Shown: positions 7,723-14,593, counted from the stretch's first letter. The stretch: DNA of 15,822 nucleotides from an uncultured Eubacteriales bacterium (GCA_949096025.1 CARXKP010000025.1:1-15822); one strand, 5' to 3'. Translations and numbers: made by a program. The notes: a model not told the origin generated them from the sequence alone.

Positions 7723-7751
7723 AAAAAAAGCGGAGAAATCCGCTTTTTTTA
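7723..7751. terminator. Two-way intrinsic terminator
   Basis: AGCGGA (7729-7734) pairs with TCCGCT (7739-7744) across a GAAA loop. The stem is flanked by seven A on the left and seven T on the right, so it works on both strands. It separates the polymerase gene from the convergent DegV gene. Confidence 0.92.
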
Positions 7752-7762
7752 TTATCTATAAT

Positions 7763-8608
7763 TTACTTCATCCCATCATTTATATAAAGTATGCCAAGAG
7801 TATGTTCACCACAATGACTGGAGATTGTGCCACCCGCCCTTGTGACATAAATCTTTTTAAAACCTCTTTTTTCTAAGGCTTCTTTAGCAATTTTCTCCAT
7901 TTCCTCAGTTGCAGTTGTGTAAGTCACAAAAGCTACAGACAAATCTGGATTTGAAAATTCTTTTAAGGTGTCTTCACAATAAGAAGAAACCACCTTTTGC
8001 ATATTGCCTCTATACTTTTTATATGCCCCCATCTTGCCATCTTTAACTATTATTTGAGGACGGATATTTAAAAGATTTGCACCAAAATAGGCAAGAGCGC
8101 TACATCTTCCACCCTTATAAAGGTAATCTAATCTTTCGATAACAAAACTTGCTTGTACACGTCCTGTTCTCACCCTCACTTTATCGTAAATAATCTCTGG
8201 TTTTTCACCCTGTTCAGCAAGCGACCTGGCATAAATTGCAAGAAGTGCGATTCCTGTTGAAAGAGATTGAGAGTCAATAACATAGATATTATCAAATCTA
8301 TCTGCCACCCTTCTTGCATTTTGGAAAGCAGAAGAAATTTCACTAGATAGACTTATATGAATAACTGCATCGTACACCTTTAAAAGTTTTCTAAAATGCT
8401 CTTCATATTGACTTTCATTAACAGCAGATGTTTTTGGAAGTACTTTATTTTTAGATACATAATCAAAAATTTCTTTTGATGAAATTTCACCATCTAAAAA
8501 TTCTTTATCACCAAGTATTACGCTAAATGGTAATGTTTCAATATTGTATTCCTTTAAAATTTCTTTTGAAAGATCTATAGTGCTTTCTGCTGAAATTGCA
8601 ATCTTCAT
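7763..8608 (-). CDS. DegV family fatty-acid-binding protein (FakB-like), copy 1
   Basis: 281 aa from the ATG at 8608, which has AAAGGTG 5 bases upstream. A longer frame to 8656 adds 16 residues but has no ribosome binding site. DegV proteins bind a fatty acid; the FakB members present it to the kinase FakA so that exogenous fatty acids enter phospholipid synthesis. Family landmarks: the N-terminal AESTIDLS in place of the usual DST.DL, PKTS (58-61), SLSSEIS (87-92), the Tyr-Lys-Gly-Gly-Arg turn (164-168), NIRP..IVKDGK (181-192), and the C-terminal His265-x-Gly-x-His. The length is normal. No FakA gene is in the window, so lipid substrate and partner are inferred from the family. It converges with the polymerase and diverges from the broken metallo-beta-lactamase gene. 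Confidence 0.9.
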   Translation of the reverse strand: MKIAISAESTIDLSKEILKEYNIETLPFSVILGDKEFLDGEISSKEIFDYVSKNKVLPKTSAVNESQYEEHFRKLLKVYDAVIHISLSSEISSAFQNARRVADRFDNIYVIDSQSLSTGIALLAIYARSLAEQGEKPEIIYDKVRVRTGRVQASFVIERLDYLYKGGRCSALAYFGANLLNIRPQIIVKDGKMGAYKKYRGNMQKVVSSYCEDTLKEFSNPDLSVAFVTYTTATEEMEKIAKEALEKRGFKKIYVTRAGGTISSHCGEHTLGILYINDGMK

Positions 8609-8649
8609 TTTTTCACCTTTTAATCCTTTAATTAAAATTTTGATATAAC

Positions 8650-8679
8650 TCGACAAAAATAATTATATTATGTTATAAT
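8650..8679 (+). promoter_or_regulatory. Promoter of the metallo-beta-lactamase pseudogene
   Basis: A TCGACA -35 (8650-8655), an 18-bp spacer, and a perfect TATAAT -10 (8674-8679) with extended TGT. AGAGGT (8686-8691) follows just before the ATG at 8696. The expression signals remain intact although the gene is frameshifted. Confidence 0.75.
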
Positions 8680-8695
8680 TTTCTCAGAGGTATTT

Positions 8696-9423
8696 ATGCA
8701 AATTAAAGTAATCGGAAGTAGTACTGCTTGGAGTGATAGACCCTGTAGTAGTTATTGTATTAACAATGAAATTTTAATCGATTGTGGAGAAGGAACAACC
8801 AAACTATATAACAAACTAAGTATTGTCCTTAATGACATAAAATATATATTCATAACTCACACTCATAGTGACCACACACTAGGTCTTGTGCAATACCTTT
8901 GTCAATATGTTTTCTATAATCCATCCGAAAAATATAAAACACTAACAATATTTGCTCCTCGTGGTTTTACAAATTATTTACATAAATTATTTAAACTTGT
9001 TTGCCATCCAAAGACTGTTGACTTAACTCAATTCATTAATATAGTTGAAATAGCTGATTTTTCAAAAAAGATTGAAATTGACGGCTTTATCGTCACTCCT
9101 TACAAACTTAAGCACGATAATTTACTTGACATAGGTTATGTTTTCGATGACAAACAAAGTAAAGTCGGTTTTTCTGGAGATACCACATACATTAAAAACT
9201 TGGAAACTTTATAAAAGAAAGCGACTACTTATTTCTATGTTGCTGTTCATTCTCAACTACTAAAGCACACCTAGGTCTAGACAAATACAAACAACTTGAA
9301 AAGAAATATCCACAGAAAAAGTTTTTCGCTATTCATAGCATTGATGCAGTTTTCAATAGTGCAAGTGAAAATAATATAACCCTTGCAAATAGTGGCGAAA
9401 TTATAGATACATCAACTTTGTAA
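8696..9423 (+). pseudogene. Frameshifted metallo-beta-lactamase-fold (RNase Z/AtsA-like) hydrolase
   Basis: The first frame gives 172 aa and stops at 9212-9214. It contains LIDCGEGT (28-34), the metal motif THTHSDHTLG (54-63), a KLKHD His140, and FSGDTT (Asp162). The homologous remainder continues in the -1 frame, which is open from 9196 to the TAA at 9421-9423. It reads IKESDYLFLCCCSFST, then KAHLGLDKY, then KKFFAIHSID, the expected ending of this family with its last His ligand. A one-base net loss (or two-base gain) between 9196 and 9214, probably in the A5 run at 9194-9198 or the AAAA run at 9213, explains this. The full protein would be about 242 aa. Without the C-terminal part the site should lack a metal ligand. 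Sequencing error is the main alternative. It lies between two DegV genes and shows no clear terminator. Confidence 0.85.
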
Positions 9424-9483
9424 GACATCTTTTAAAGCACTGTATTTTAGTACAAATAATTAAGATTATTTTAAGACTCTTTT

Positions 9484-10311
9484 TTATTCTTTACCAATAA
9501 AAATATATCCAAATGCGTTTGGCCCCCAATGTGCAGCTATTACTGGGTCAAGATTATCATATACCCTTATTTGTTTTTTATACTGTTCATCAGTCATTTC
9601 TACAAGTTTATCAATATTTGCTCTATCGTAAGTATAAGATGCTATAATACCATAATTCTTATCACATTCACATTCCTTTAGTGCATTTGCTAATGCTTGC
9701 ATACCAAGTTTTAATCCAAGTTTCTTTGATAAAACTCTTACCTTTCCGTCCACAAATCCTATTATAGGTTTAATCTTTAAAACACTTCCAAGTATCCACT
9801 CTTTTTTTGATAATCTTCCACCTCTAAATAGATACTCTAAAGTTTCTGGAATTGCCATAATTTTAATGCGTGGAATAAATTTATTGACCTTATCTTCAAT
9901 TTCATCTAAAGATAATTCCCTAAATCTATTTATTTCGTCAACAATAAGTCTCATTCCTCCTACTGCAGACTTTGAATCTATAACCTTTACCTTCTCATTA
10001 TTACCAAATAGTAACTTGATTGCATTATAAGTACCTGAGATTTCTGATGATATGGTTAAAATAATTACCTCATCGCCTATCTCTATATATTTATTTACCT
10101 TTTCTTCAAGGTCACCTAGATCAGGGAGTGAAGTCTTTGGGAATATTTTATCGTTAATAAGTTGTCTATAAAATTCATCCATAGGCAAATTTATACCGTC
10201 TTGATATTCAGTTTCTCCTATCAATATTTTTAATGGCACTAGTTCTATATTATATTTCTTTGTTTCTTCCTGCTTAATACTACAACCTGAATCAACTAAA
10301 ACTCTTTTCAT
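9484..10311 (-). CDS. DegV family fatty-acid-binding protein (FakB-like), copy 2
   Basis: 275 aa, the usual DegV length. The ATG is preceded by an excellent AAAGGAGG. Family landmarks are VDSGCSI at the N-terminus, PKTS (58-61), TISSEISGTY (86-95), LFRGGRLS (161-168), LKIKPIIGFVDGK (178-190), and the C-terminal AAHWGPNAFG with His261. It is clearly a paralogue of the copy at 7763-8608 but distant, with most identity limited to these motifs. By family it binds a fatty acid for delivery to FakA; different paralogues often prefer different acyl chains, which cannot be read here. It diverges from a membrane-tethered XRE regulator across a repeat-rich region, so control by that regulator is plausible. 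Confidence 0.9.
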   Translation of the reverse strand: MKRVLVDSGCSIKQEETKKYNIELVPLKILIGETEYQDGINLPMDEFYRQLINDKIFPKTSLPDLGDLEEKVNKYIEIGDEVIILTISSEISGTYNAIKLLFGNNEKVKVIDSKSAVGGMRLIVDEINRFRELSLDEIEDKVNKFIPRIKIMAIPETLEYLFRGGRLSKKEWILGSVLKIKPIIGFVDGKVRVLSKKLGLKLGMQALANALKECECDKNYGIIASYTYDRANIDKLVEMTDEQYKKQIRVYDNLDPVIAAHWGPNAFGYIFIGKE

Positions 10312-10326
10312 ATTAGCCTCCTTTCA

Positions 10327-10337
10327 CGCAACTTGCG
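10327..10337. repeat. Short hyphenated palindrome in the DegV copy 2 leader
   Basis: CGCAA, one base, then TTGCG. It falls in the predicted 5' leader of the minus-strand DegV gene, just upstream of its ribosome binding site (10317-10324). The same pentamer recurs in the nearby repeat cluster at 10412-10416 (TTGCG) and 10443-10447 (CGCAA). Confidence 0.45.
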
Positions 10338-10348
10338 AAACAACTTTG

Positions 10349-10377
10349 ATTTTATAAATAAGTTTGTTTATGTTCAA
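10349..10377 (-). promoter_or_regulatory. Promoter of DegV copy 2
   Basis: On the minus strand, -35 TTGAAC (10377-10372), a 17-bp spacer, and -10 TAAAAT (10354-10349). The predicted leader is about 30 nt. It stands back to back with the regulator promoter at 10462-10490. Confidence 0.65.
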
Positions 10378-10390
10378 GAGAATCTAAGAA

Positions 10391-10459
10391 TTTTCTCTCT
10401 CAAAATGAGAGTTGCGTTTTGAGAGAAATAAAAAGACGCTCTCGCAAAAAGAGAGTTTT
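10391..10459. promoter_or_regulatory. Inverted-repeat cluster, candidate operator
   Basis: Five CTCTC/GAGAG pentamers lie at 10397, 10407, 10421, 10439 and 10451. They form CTCTC-AAAAT-GAGAG (10397-10411), a 10-bp inverted repeat TCTCTCAAAA (10396-10405) with TTTTGAGAGA (10417-10426), and CTCTC-GCAAAAA-GAGAG (10439-10455). The cluster occupies almost exactly the space between the -35 boxes of two divergent promoters. This is the position expected for a shared operator, perhaps for the XRE protein encoded to the right. It could instead form alternative RNA hairpins, but both predicted transcripts start outside it. Confidence 0.55.
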
Positions 10460-10461
10460 AT

Positions 10462-10490
10462 TTGACAAGTAATTTATAATATGGTAAAAT
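10462..10490 (+). promoter_or_regulatory. Promoter of the XRE regulator gene
   Basis: -35 TTGACA (10462-10467), a 17-bp spacer, and -10 TAAAAT (10485-10490) with extended TGG. The expected transcription start is at about 10497-10498, which coincides with the ATG at 10498. Confidence 0.8.
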
Positions 10491-10497
10491 CTCCATT

Positions 10498-11151
10498 ATG
10501 GAAAAGGAAAAAAGCATTCTTGCACAAAATATTTCAACATTAAGAAAAGCAAAGAAGTTAACACAAAGCGAACTAGCTGAAAAACTCAATTATTCTGATA
10601 AGACTATTTCTAAATGGGAAAATGATGATACCTCACCTGACATTGAAACACTTATATCGTTAAGTGATTTTTTTGGTGTCACACTCGATGAACTTTGTAA
10701 AAGAGTTATTACAAGTAGCAAGGCCGATAAGGATATTAAAAAGAATGAAAACTTTTTTACTAAATTCACAAGAAATAAAATTGTAATCACCTGTATATCT
10801 GTTATATTTGTTTGGTTTGTCGCAACTCTTGTCTACATAGGTATAAGACTTGGCACTAATATTTCAGCCTGGATGTCATTTATTTGGGCTATTCCAGTTT
10901 CATTCATTCTACTTATCATATTCTTCTCAATTTGGGGAAATAAGAATTTAGTTTTAATTGCTTCATCGTTTTTTATTTGGACTTTTTTAATGGCCGTTCA
11001 TTTACAGTTTATCTCACTTAATATGCAAAATATATGGCTAGTATACTGTTTAGGCGTACCTATTCAATTTGGGATTATCCTTTCATTTTTACTTGAAAAA
11101 CGCAAAAATAAAAAAGAAACTGAAAACCTTGCTGAAAATGAAAAAGAATAA
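10498..11151 (+). CDS. Membrane-tethered XRE-family transcriptional regulator
   Basis: 217 aa. Residues 8-68 are a Cro/C1-type helix-turn-helix: NISTLRKAKKLTQSELAEKL, then the recognition helix around SDKTISKWEND, then PDIETLISLSDFFGVTLDEL. After a charged linker come four predicted membrane helices, at about 95-117, 124-146, 150-171 and 178-198, and a charged cytoplasmic tail. Such one-component regulators sit in the membrane and bind nearby DNA; what they sense is usually unknown. No Shine-Dalgarno precedes the ATG, and the promoter spacing predicts a leaderless mRNA. The gene diverges from DegV copy 2, so fatty-acid uptake or membrane-state control, with autoregulation at the repeat cluster, is a reasonable inference. 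Confidence 0.88.
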   Translation: MEKEKSILAQNISTLRKAKKLTQSELAEKLNYSDKTISKWENDDTSPDIETLISLSDFFGVTLDELCKRVITSSKADKDIKKNENFFTKFTRNKIVITCISVIFVWFVATLVYIGIRLGTNISAWMSFIWAIPVSFILLIIFFSIWGNKNLVLIASSFFIWTFLMAVHLQFISLNMQNIWLVYCLGVPIQFGIILSFLLEKRKNKKETENLAENEKE

Positions 11152-11211
11152 ATCTTCTTTACAATATTAGAAATTAATACATATTTAATTTCATCTTTAA
11201 GTAAGAAAAGT

Positions 11212-11250
11212 AAAAAAATAGCACTAGTATTTAATCAAGTGCTATTTATA
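11212..11250. terminator. Two-way intrinsic terminator
   Basis: A perfect 10-bp stem, AAATAGCACT (11216-11225) with AGTGCTATTT (11238-11247), has a 12-nt loop. The A run on its left gives a good T-tract for the minus-strand HD gene; the plus-strand T-tract is interrupted. It serves the convergent XRE and HD genes. Confidence 0.8.
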
Positions 11251-11265
11251 TTTATTTTAAATTTC

Positions 11266-12012
11266 TTAAGAATTTTCCGCTTCCTCTTCGTCGCTAGAAT
11301 CATCCTTTTCTTGAGACTTTTCTACGGGCGCTATATTTTTTCCTTGCTTTTGTTCCACAAAATAAGTATCTCCGCTTGCAAGATTTTTTGCTATTTCTTT
11401 TCCAAACAAATCATCCATTGTACAGCCCATTTGCCTTTCTAACTCTTCCTGTAATTTCTTTGCAGTTGCAATATGTCTTTCTGTAGTAGAAAATACTCCT
11501 TTTCTTGAAGTGAGGTCAGCCATTCTAGCATCAAGCCCAACAATCTTATCACTGCACATTAAATCGCAAAGATTAATTATTTTCTCATACGGTGTGTAGT
11601 TGTGATTTTTTAAAAAATCTAAAACAAATTTTTTGTCAGGTTCATTTTGGTATGGGACTATTCTGTTTGGTCTAACATTATTTCCCTCAACAAGTAACCC
11701 TTCTGCAGTACAATTAGGATCTCCCTCAAGAAAACTATGAGTAAGGCAAATATCAGCATACTCATCATCATAGCCTAGATACTTCATATAGATATACCCT
11801 TCAAGAGGATGTTGATCAGAACCATAATGACAACCTATATCGTGAATAAGTCCCAAAACATATGCGTGCTTTCCGTCAAGATTACATCTTTGTGCAATCT
11901 TTTTCGCAGCAGTCGCTACTGCTATAGAATGTTTAATTTTAGCATCAGGCATCTTCTTCCAATGAACACCGTTGTTTAAAAGTTCTTCCGCCTTCTTTCG
12001 TGTAAGCTTCAT
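11266..12012 (-). CDS. HD-domain metal-dependent phosphohydrolase
   Basis: 248 aa. The HD superfamily signature is clear: His28 in KHSIAVA, the His57-Asp58 pair in LGLIHDIG, His68 (DQHPLEGY), His92 (THSFLEG) and Asp150 (NLCDLMCSD). These are the ligands of the one- or two-metal site that hydrolyses phosphate esters, usually nucleotides. The helical HD domain spans about residues 22-165. The tail from about 218 is disordered, Lys/Gln-rich and then strongly acidic (DDSSDEEEAE). There is no membrane segment. The ATG has AGAGGTG upstream and a perfect consensus promoter at 12031-12059. The specific substrate cannot be told from the sequence. The gene diverges from mgtE. Confidence 0.85.
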   Translation of the reverse strand: MKLTRKKAEELLNNGVHWKKMPDAKIKHSIAVATAAKKIAQRCNLDGKHAYVLGLIHDIGCHYGSDQHPLEGYIYMKYLGYDDEYADICLTHSFLEGDPNCTAEGLLVEGNNVRPNRIVPYQNEPDKKFVLDFLKNHNYTPYEKIINLCDLMCSDKIVGLDARMADLTSRKGVFSTTERHIATAKKLQEELERQMGCTMDDLFGKEIAKNLASGDTYFVEQKQGKNIAPVEKSQEKDDSSDEEEAENS

Positions 12013-12030
12013 CTATTCACCTCTAAAAAT

Positions 12031-12059
12031 ATTATAACATCATAACGCCACATTGTCAA
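12031..12059 (-). promoter_or_regulatory. Consensus promoter of the HD-domain gene
   Basis: On the minus strand, TTGACA (12059-12054), a 17-bp spacer, and TATAAT (12036-12031) with extended TGT. Both hexamers are perfect. The predicted leader is short, about 13 nt including the ribosome binding site. Confidence 0.9.
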
Positions 12060-12135
12060 CATTAAAAAAATCAACAAAAAATCTTTTATTCTTCTTAAAA
12101 ATAAATAAGAAAAACAAATGAACTTTCTAAATATA

Positions 12136-12164
12136 TTGACATAATATGTGATAGGATTTATAAT
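12136..12164 (+). promoter_or_regulatory. Consensus promoter of mgtE
   Basis: TTGACA (12136-12141), a 17-bp spacer, and TATAAT (12159-12164). Both hexamers are perfect. The expected transcript start is about 12171, which leaves a leader of about 105 nt before the ATG. Confidence 0.9.
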
Positions 12165-12170
12165 AAAATC

Positions 12171-12276
12171 ACTATTAAAACTTACTAATAAGATTGTTAT
12201 GACTTAGAGTTTAATAAAATTATTTTTAGTTTTTAAATTATTATATTTAAGCAGAAATTCAACTAAGGAGGAGCGA
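12171..12276 (+). other. AT-rich 5' leader of mgtE
   Basis: About 105 nt lie between the predicted transcript start and the ATG. A strong AAGGAGG (12265-12271) is at its end. I see no conserved core of the M-box magnesium riboswitch, no terminator hairpin, and no convincing stable stem. Only weak AU-rich pairings are possible. Confidence 0.5.
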
Positions 12277-13965
12277 ATGAAAAAACAAATCATAGACCTA
12301 TACAATAACCAAGACTTTGAGGCTCTTTCCGAGTTGGTCAGTTCTGCTGATCTTACTATTTTATCACAAGAACTTGCTCTTATAGATAAAGAACTTCTAA
12401 TTCAAATTCTGCCAAAACTTCCAGAAAAAGTTTCAGCGGAAGTATTTGTTTTATTTCCTCCAGATTTACAAAAGTATTTAGCTGAAAATATAAGTAATAT
12501 TGAATTTAAAGAGATATCAGAAGAACTTCTTGAAAATGATGTTGAAGAAAATATAACAACAGATGTACTAAATGAAATTTTACTTAAAGCAGAAGCAGAT
12601 ACAAGACACGAAAAATTATTAAAAATTATCGACAACATTGAAGGCAAAAATTTTTCCGACTTAAAATCACTACTAGCAGAAATGGCACCTGTCGATGTTG
12701 CAAATCTTCTTAACGATATTTCAGACGAGAAAGACCTTATAATCTTTAGACTTCTTCCAAAAGACCTTGCAAGTGAAGTTTTTATTGAAATGGACAGCAA
12801 AAATCAGCAACTACTCATTCAGTCCTTTACTGATAGAGAACTTTCTCTCATTGTCAATGACCTTTTTGCCGATGATACAGCCGACCTCATTGAGGAAATG
12901 CCATCAAATATTGTTTTAAGACTACTTAAAGTTTCAAGCGTAGAAACACGAGATGAAGTAAATAGATTACTTGGTTTTCCAAAAGATAGTGCCGGAAGCA
13001 TAATGACGACCGAACTTGTCACCCTTAGAGCAAAGATGACCTGCGAAGAAGCACTTAAAAAAATCAAAAAGCAGGCACTTGATAAGGAAACAATTTATAC
13101 CTGTTATGTAACAGACGACCAAAAGAAGCTTCTTGGGATTGTTTCTCTTAAAGATGTAATTCTTCACGGCCTTGAAGAAAAAATTGGAGATATAATGGAA
13201 GAAAACTATATTTCCGCCCATACTCACACTGATAAGGAAGAGGTTTCTAATCTATTGTCTAAATATGACCTACTTGCTATTCCTATTGTTGATAGTGAAA
13301 ATAGAATAAATGGTATTGTAACTGTCGATGATGCGATTGATGTTTTGCAGGAAGAGGCAAGCGAAGACCTTAGTAAAATCTCAGGTATTACACCTATGAC
13401 AAAACCTTATCTTCAGACAAGCGTATTTAGCATTTTTAAAAGTCGTATTCCTTGGCTTATGATACTTTTAATTTCCGCAACCTTTACTGGTCTTATTATC
13501 AACACCTATGAAACAACTTTAAATGTCATTAGTCCTCTTTTATTTGCCTGCATACCTATGCTAATGGATAGTGGCGGAAACGCAGGAAGTCAGGCATCCG
13601 TTACAATAATTAGGTCGCTTGCTCTTGACGAAGTTGCACCGAAAGATATACTAAAAATACTTTGGAAAGAAATTAGAGTTGCTATAATTCTTGCTTTAAT
13701 ACTTTCACTTGCTTGCTTTGCAAAATTACAACTTATAGACAAGTTGCTATTTGGTTATGACTACACCCTTAAAATCTCTGCAGTAGTATCAGTTGCTCTG
13801 TTTATAACTATTTGCATTGCAAAAACTGTTGGCTCTTGCCTTCCACTCCTTGCAAAAAAATGTAAGCTCGACCCAGCAGTTGTCGCAAGTCCATTTATTA
13901 CAACAATTGTTGATGCTATTTCACTAATTATTTATTGCGCTATAGCAGTTGCTATATTAGGTTAA
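12277..13965 (+). CDS. mgtE: MgtE magnesium transporter with duplicated N domain
   Basis: 562 aa, about 110 longer than typical MgtE (about 450). MgtE is a homodimeric Mg2+ channel of the plasma membrane that its cytosolic domains close when Mg2+ is plentiful. Residues about 125-235 are the canonical MgtE_N superhelical domain. Residues 242-300 and 305-360 are the two CBS domains. Residues about 390-562 are the five-helix pore, with the family signature PMLMDSGGNAGSQ (427-439) and Asp546 in FITTIVDAISLIIY, the position of the conserved pore Asp. The extra N-terminal part (about 15-95) aligns in register with the canonical N domain: for example ILPKLPEKVSAEVFVLFPPD against LLPKDLASEVFIEMDSK, and EFKEISEELLENDVEENI against ELSLIVNDLFADDTADLI. 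It is therefore a duplicate. The strong ribosome binding site and consensus promoter suggest good expression. Confidence 0.95.
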   Translation: MKKQIIDLYNNQDFEALSELVSSADLTILSQELALIDKELLIQILPKLPEKVSAEVFVLFPPDLQKYLAENISNIEFKEISEELLENDVEENITTDVLNEILLKAEADTRHEKLLKIIDNIEGKNFSDLKSLLAEMAPVDVANLLNDISDEKDLIIFRLLPKDLASEVFIEMDSKNQQLLIQSFTDRELSLIVNDLFADDTADLIEEMPSNIVLRLLKVSSVETRDEVNRLLGFPKDSAGSIMTTELVTLRAKMTCEEALKKIKKQALDKETIYTCYVTDDQKKLLGIVSLKDVILHGLEEKIGDIMEENYISAHTHTDKEEVSNLLSKYDLLAIPIVDSENRINGIVTVDDAIDVLQEEASEDLSKISGITPMTKPYLQTSVFSIFKSRIPWLMILLISATFTGLIINTYETTLNVISPLLFACIPMLMDSGGNAGSQASVTIIRSLALDEVAPKDILKILWKEIRVAIILALILSLACFAKLQLIDKLLFGYDYTLKISAVVSVALFITICIAKTVGSCLPLLAKKCKLDPAVVASPFITTIVDAISLIIYCAIAVAILG

Positions 13966-13970
13966 TATAT

Positions 13971-14006
13971 AAAAAAGCATTGTTTAATGTTAACAATGCT
14001 TTTTTT
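13971..14006. terminator. Two-way intrinsic terminator
   Basis: GCATTGTT (13977-13984) pairs with AACAATGC (13992-13999) across a 7-nt loop. It is extended by six A on the left and seven T on the right. It starts 5 bases after the mgtE stop and overlaps the stop codon of the convergent gene at 14005. Confidence 0.92.
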
Positions 14007-14544
14007 ATGCATTTTGGTTTTTACTAAACATATTTTTGCCATAATATAAGGTTCTAAGTTTATCAAGTCCAAGGTCAGAATGTTTAAAACTAAAACCATA
14101 ACTATTAAGTTCATCAAGAAGCGCAATTCTTTGTTCCTCTTCTAGTAAATCATTGAATTTGTTATTCGCCCAGTAAACTAAAAGTCCAACATCTTTTATA
14201 TCTTGAAGTTGTATATATTCCCTCCATTCTGGTTTTTTGTATTGAAAGTCAATCTTAATTGTATCAAAAACCTTTTTATATCCCTGCTTGATAAGTTCTT
14301 GTTCCTCTTCCCTTCGCTTTGCGTTGTCACCAAGTGGAGGCGTATTAATTCCACCACCTGAGAGCCTAAGCCTTATACAGGAATCTTTAATTTCTTTTTC
14401 ACTAAACCCCTCAAAATTACTTACCTTAGTATAATACAAATCGTGGGTAATACACGCAAAAGTTAAGGTTAATCCATTCTTTGTAAGCATATCGTGATAA
14501 TATATTAAACTTTTATCTAGTAGCATTCCAACTTCTACAACCAT
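14005..14544 (-). CDS. Unrecognised 179-aa protein, weakly CYTH-like
   Basis: I do not recognise the family with confidence. The N-terminal half has a strand-rich pattern with ITHDLYYT (33-40) followed by CIRLRLSGGG. This resembles the 'YYDT ... RLR' layout of CYTH/class IV adenylate cyclase-like triphosphate-binding proteins. However, the usual N-terminal ExExK motif is not evident, so this is only a hint. The C-terminal half is helical and charged, with ELIKQGYKKVFDTIKIDFQYKK being distinctive. There is no signal peptide or membrane segment. The ATG at 14544 has AAGGAGAG 7 bases upstream; an in-frame ATG at 14526 lacks one. It lies 45 bp downstream of the GNAT gene but has its own promoter. 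Confidence 0.72.
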   Translation of the reverse strand: MVVEVGMLLDKSLIYYHDMLTKNGLTLTFACITHDLYYTKVSNFEGFSEKEIKDSCIRLRLSGGGINTPPLGDNAKRREEEQELIKQGYKKVFDTIKIDFQYKKPEWREYIQLQDIKDVGLLVYWANNKFNDLLEEEQRIALLDELNSYGFSFKHSDLGLDKLRTLYYGKNMFSKNQNA

Positions 14545-14564
14545 TGTGTCTCTCCTTATAACCT

Positions 14565-14593
14565 ATTTTATCATATAACTATGGCAATTTCAA
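14565..14593 (-). promoter_or_regulatory. Promoter of the 179-aa gene
   Basis: On the minus strand, TTGAAA (14593-14588), a 17-bp spacer, and TAAAAT (14570-14565) with extended TGA. The -35 overlaps the last codons of the upstream GNAT gene. The predicted start lies just before the ribosome binding site. Confidence 0.7.

Noticed and set aside
8609..8656. 16-residue N-terminal extension of DegV copy 1
   Set aside because: It has no ribosome binding site at 8656. The second Met has one, and conserved DegV sequence starts there.
9193..9199. Programmed -1 frameshift site in the metallo-beta-lactamase gene
   Set aside because: T-AAA-AAC does not fit the X-XXY-YYZ rule. The A run is only five long and there is no clear downstream stem or upstream SD-like stimulator. 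A plain frameshift or sequencing error is more likely.
9424..9483. Terminator between the pseudogene and DegV copy 2
   Set aside because: Only a weak all-A/T pairing (AATAAT with ATTATT) is visible, not followed directly by a T-tract.
10396..10426. Intrinsic terminator between the DegV and XRE genes
   Set aside because: The two genes diverge, neither transcript should read through this region, and the stem is A/T-flanked without a proper T-tract. An operator role fits better.
12171..12276. M-box magnesium riboswitch upstream of mgtE
   Set aside because: The leader is short, AU-rich and lacks the conserved core elements. No terminator or sequestering stem is visible.
12402..13227. Open frames on the strand opposite mgtE
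   Set aside because: They lack ribosome binding sites, have low-complexity Ser/Phe-rich translations, and lie wholly within a well-conserved gene on the other strand.
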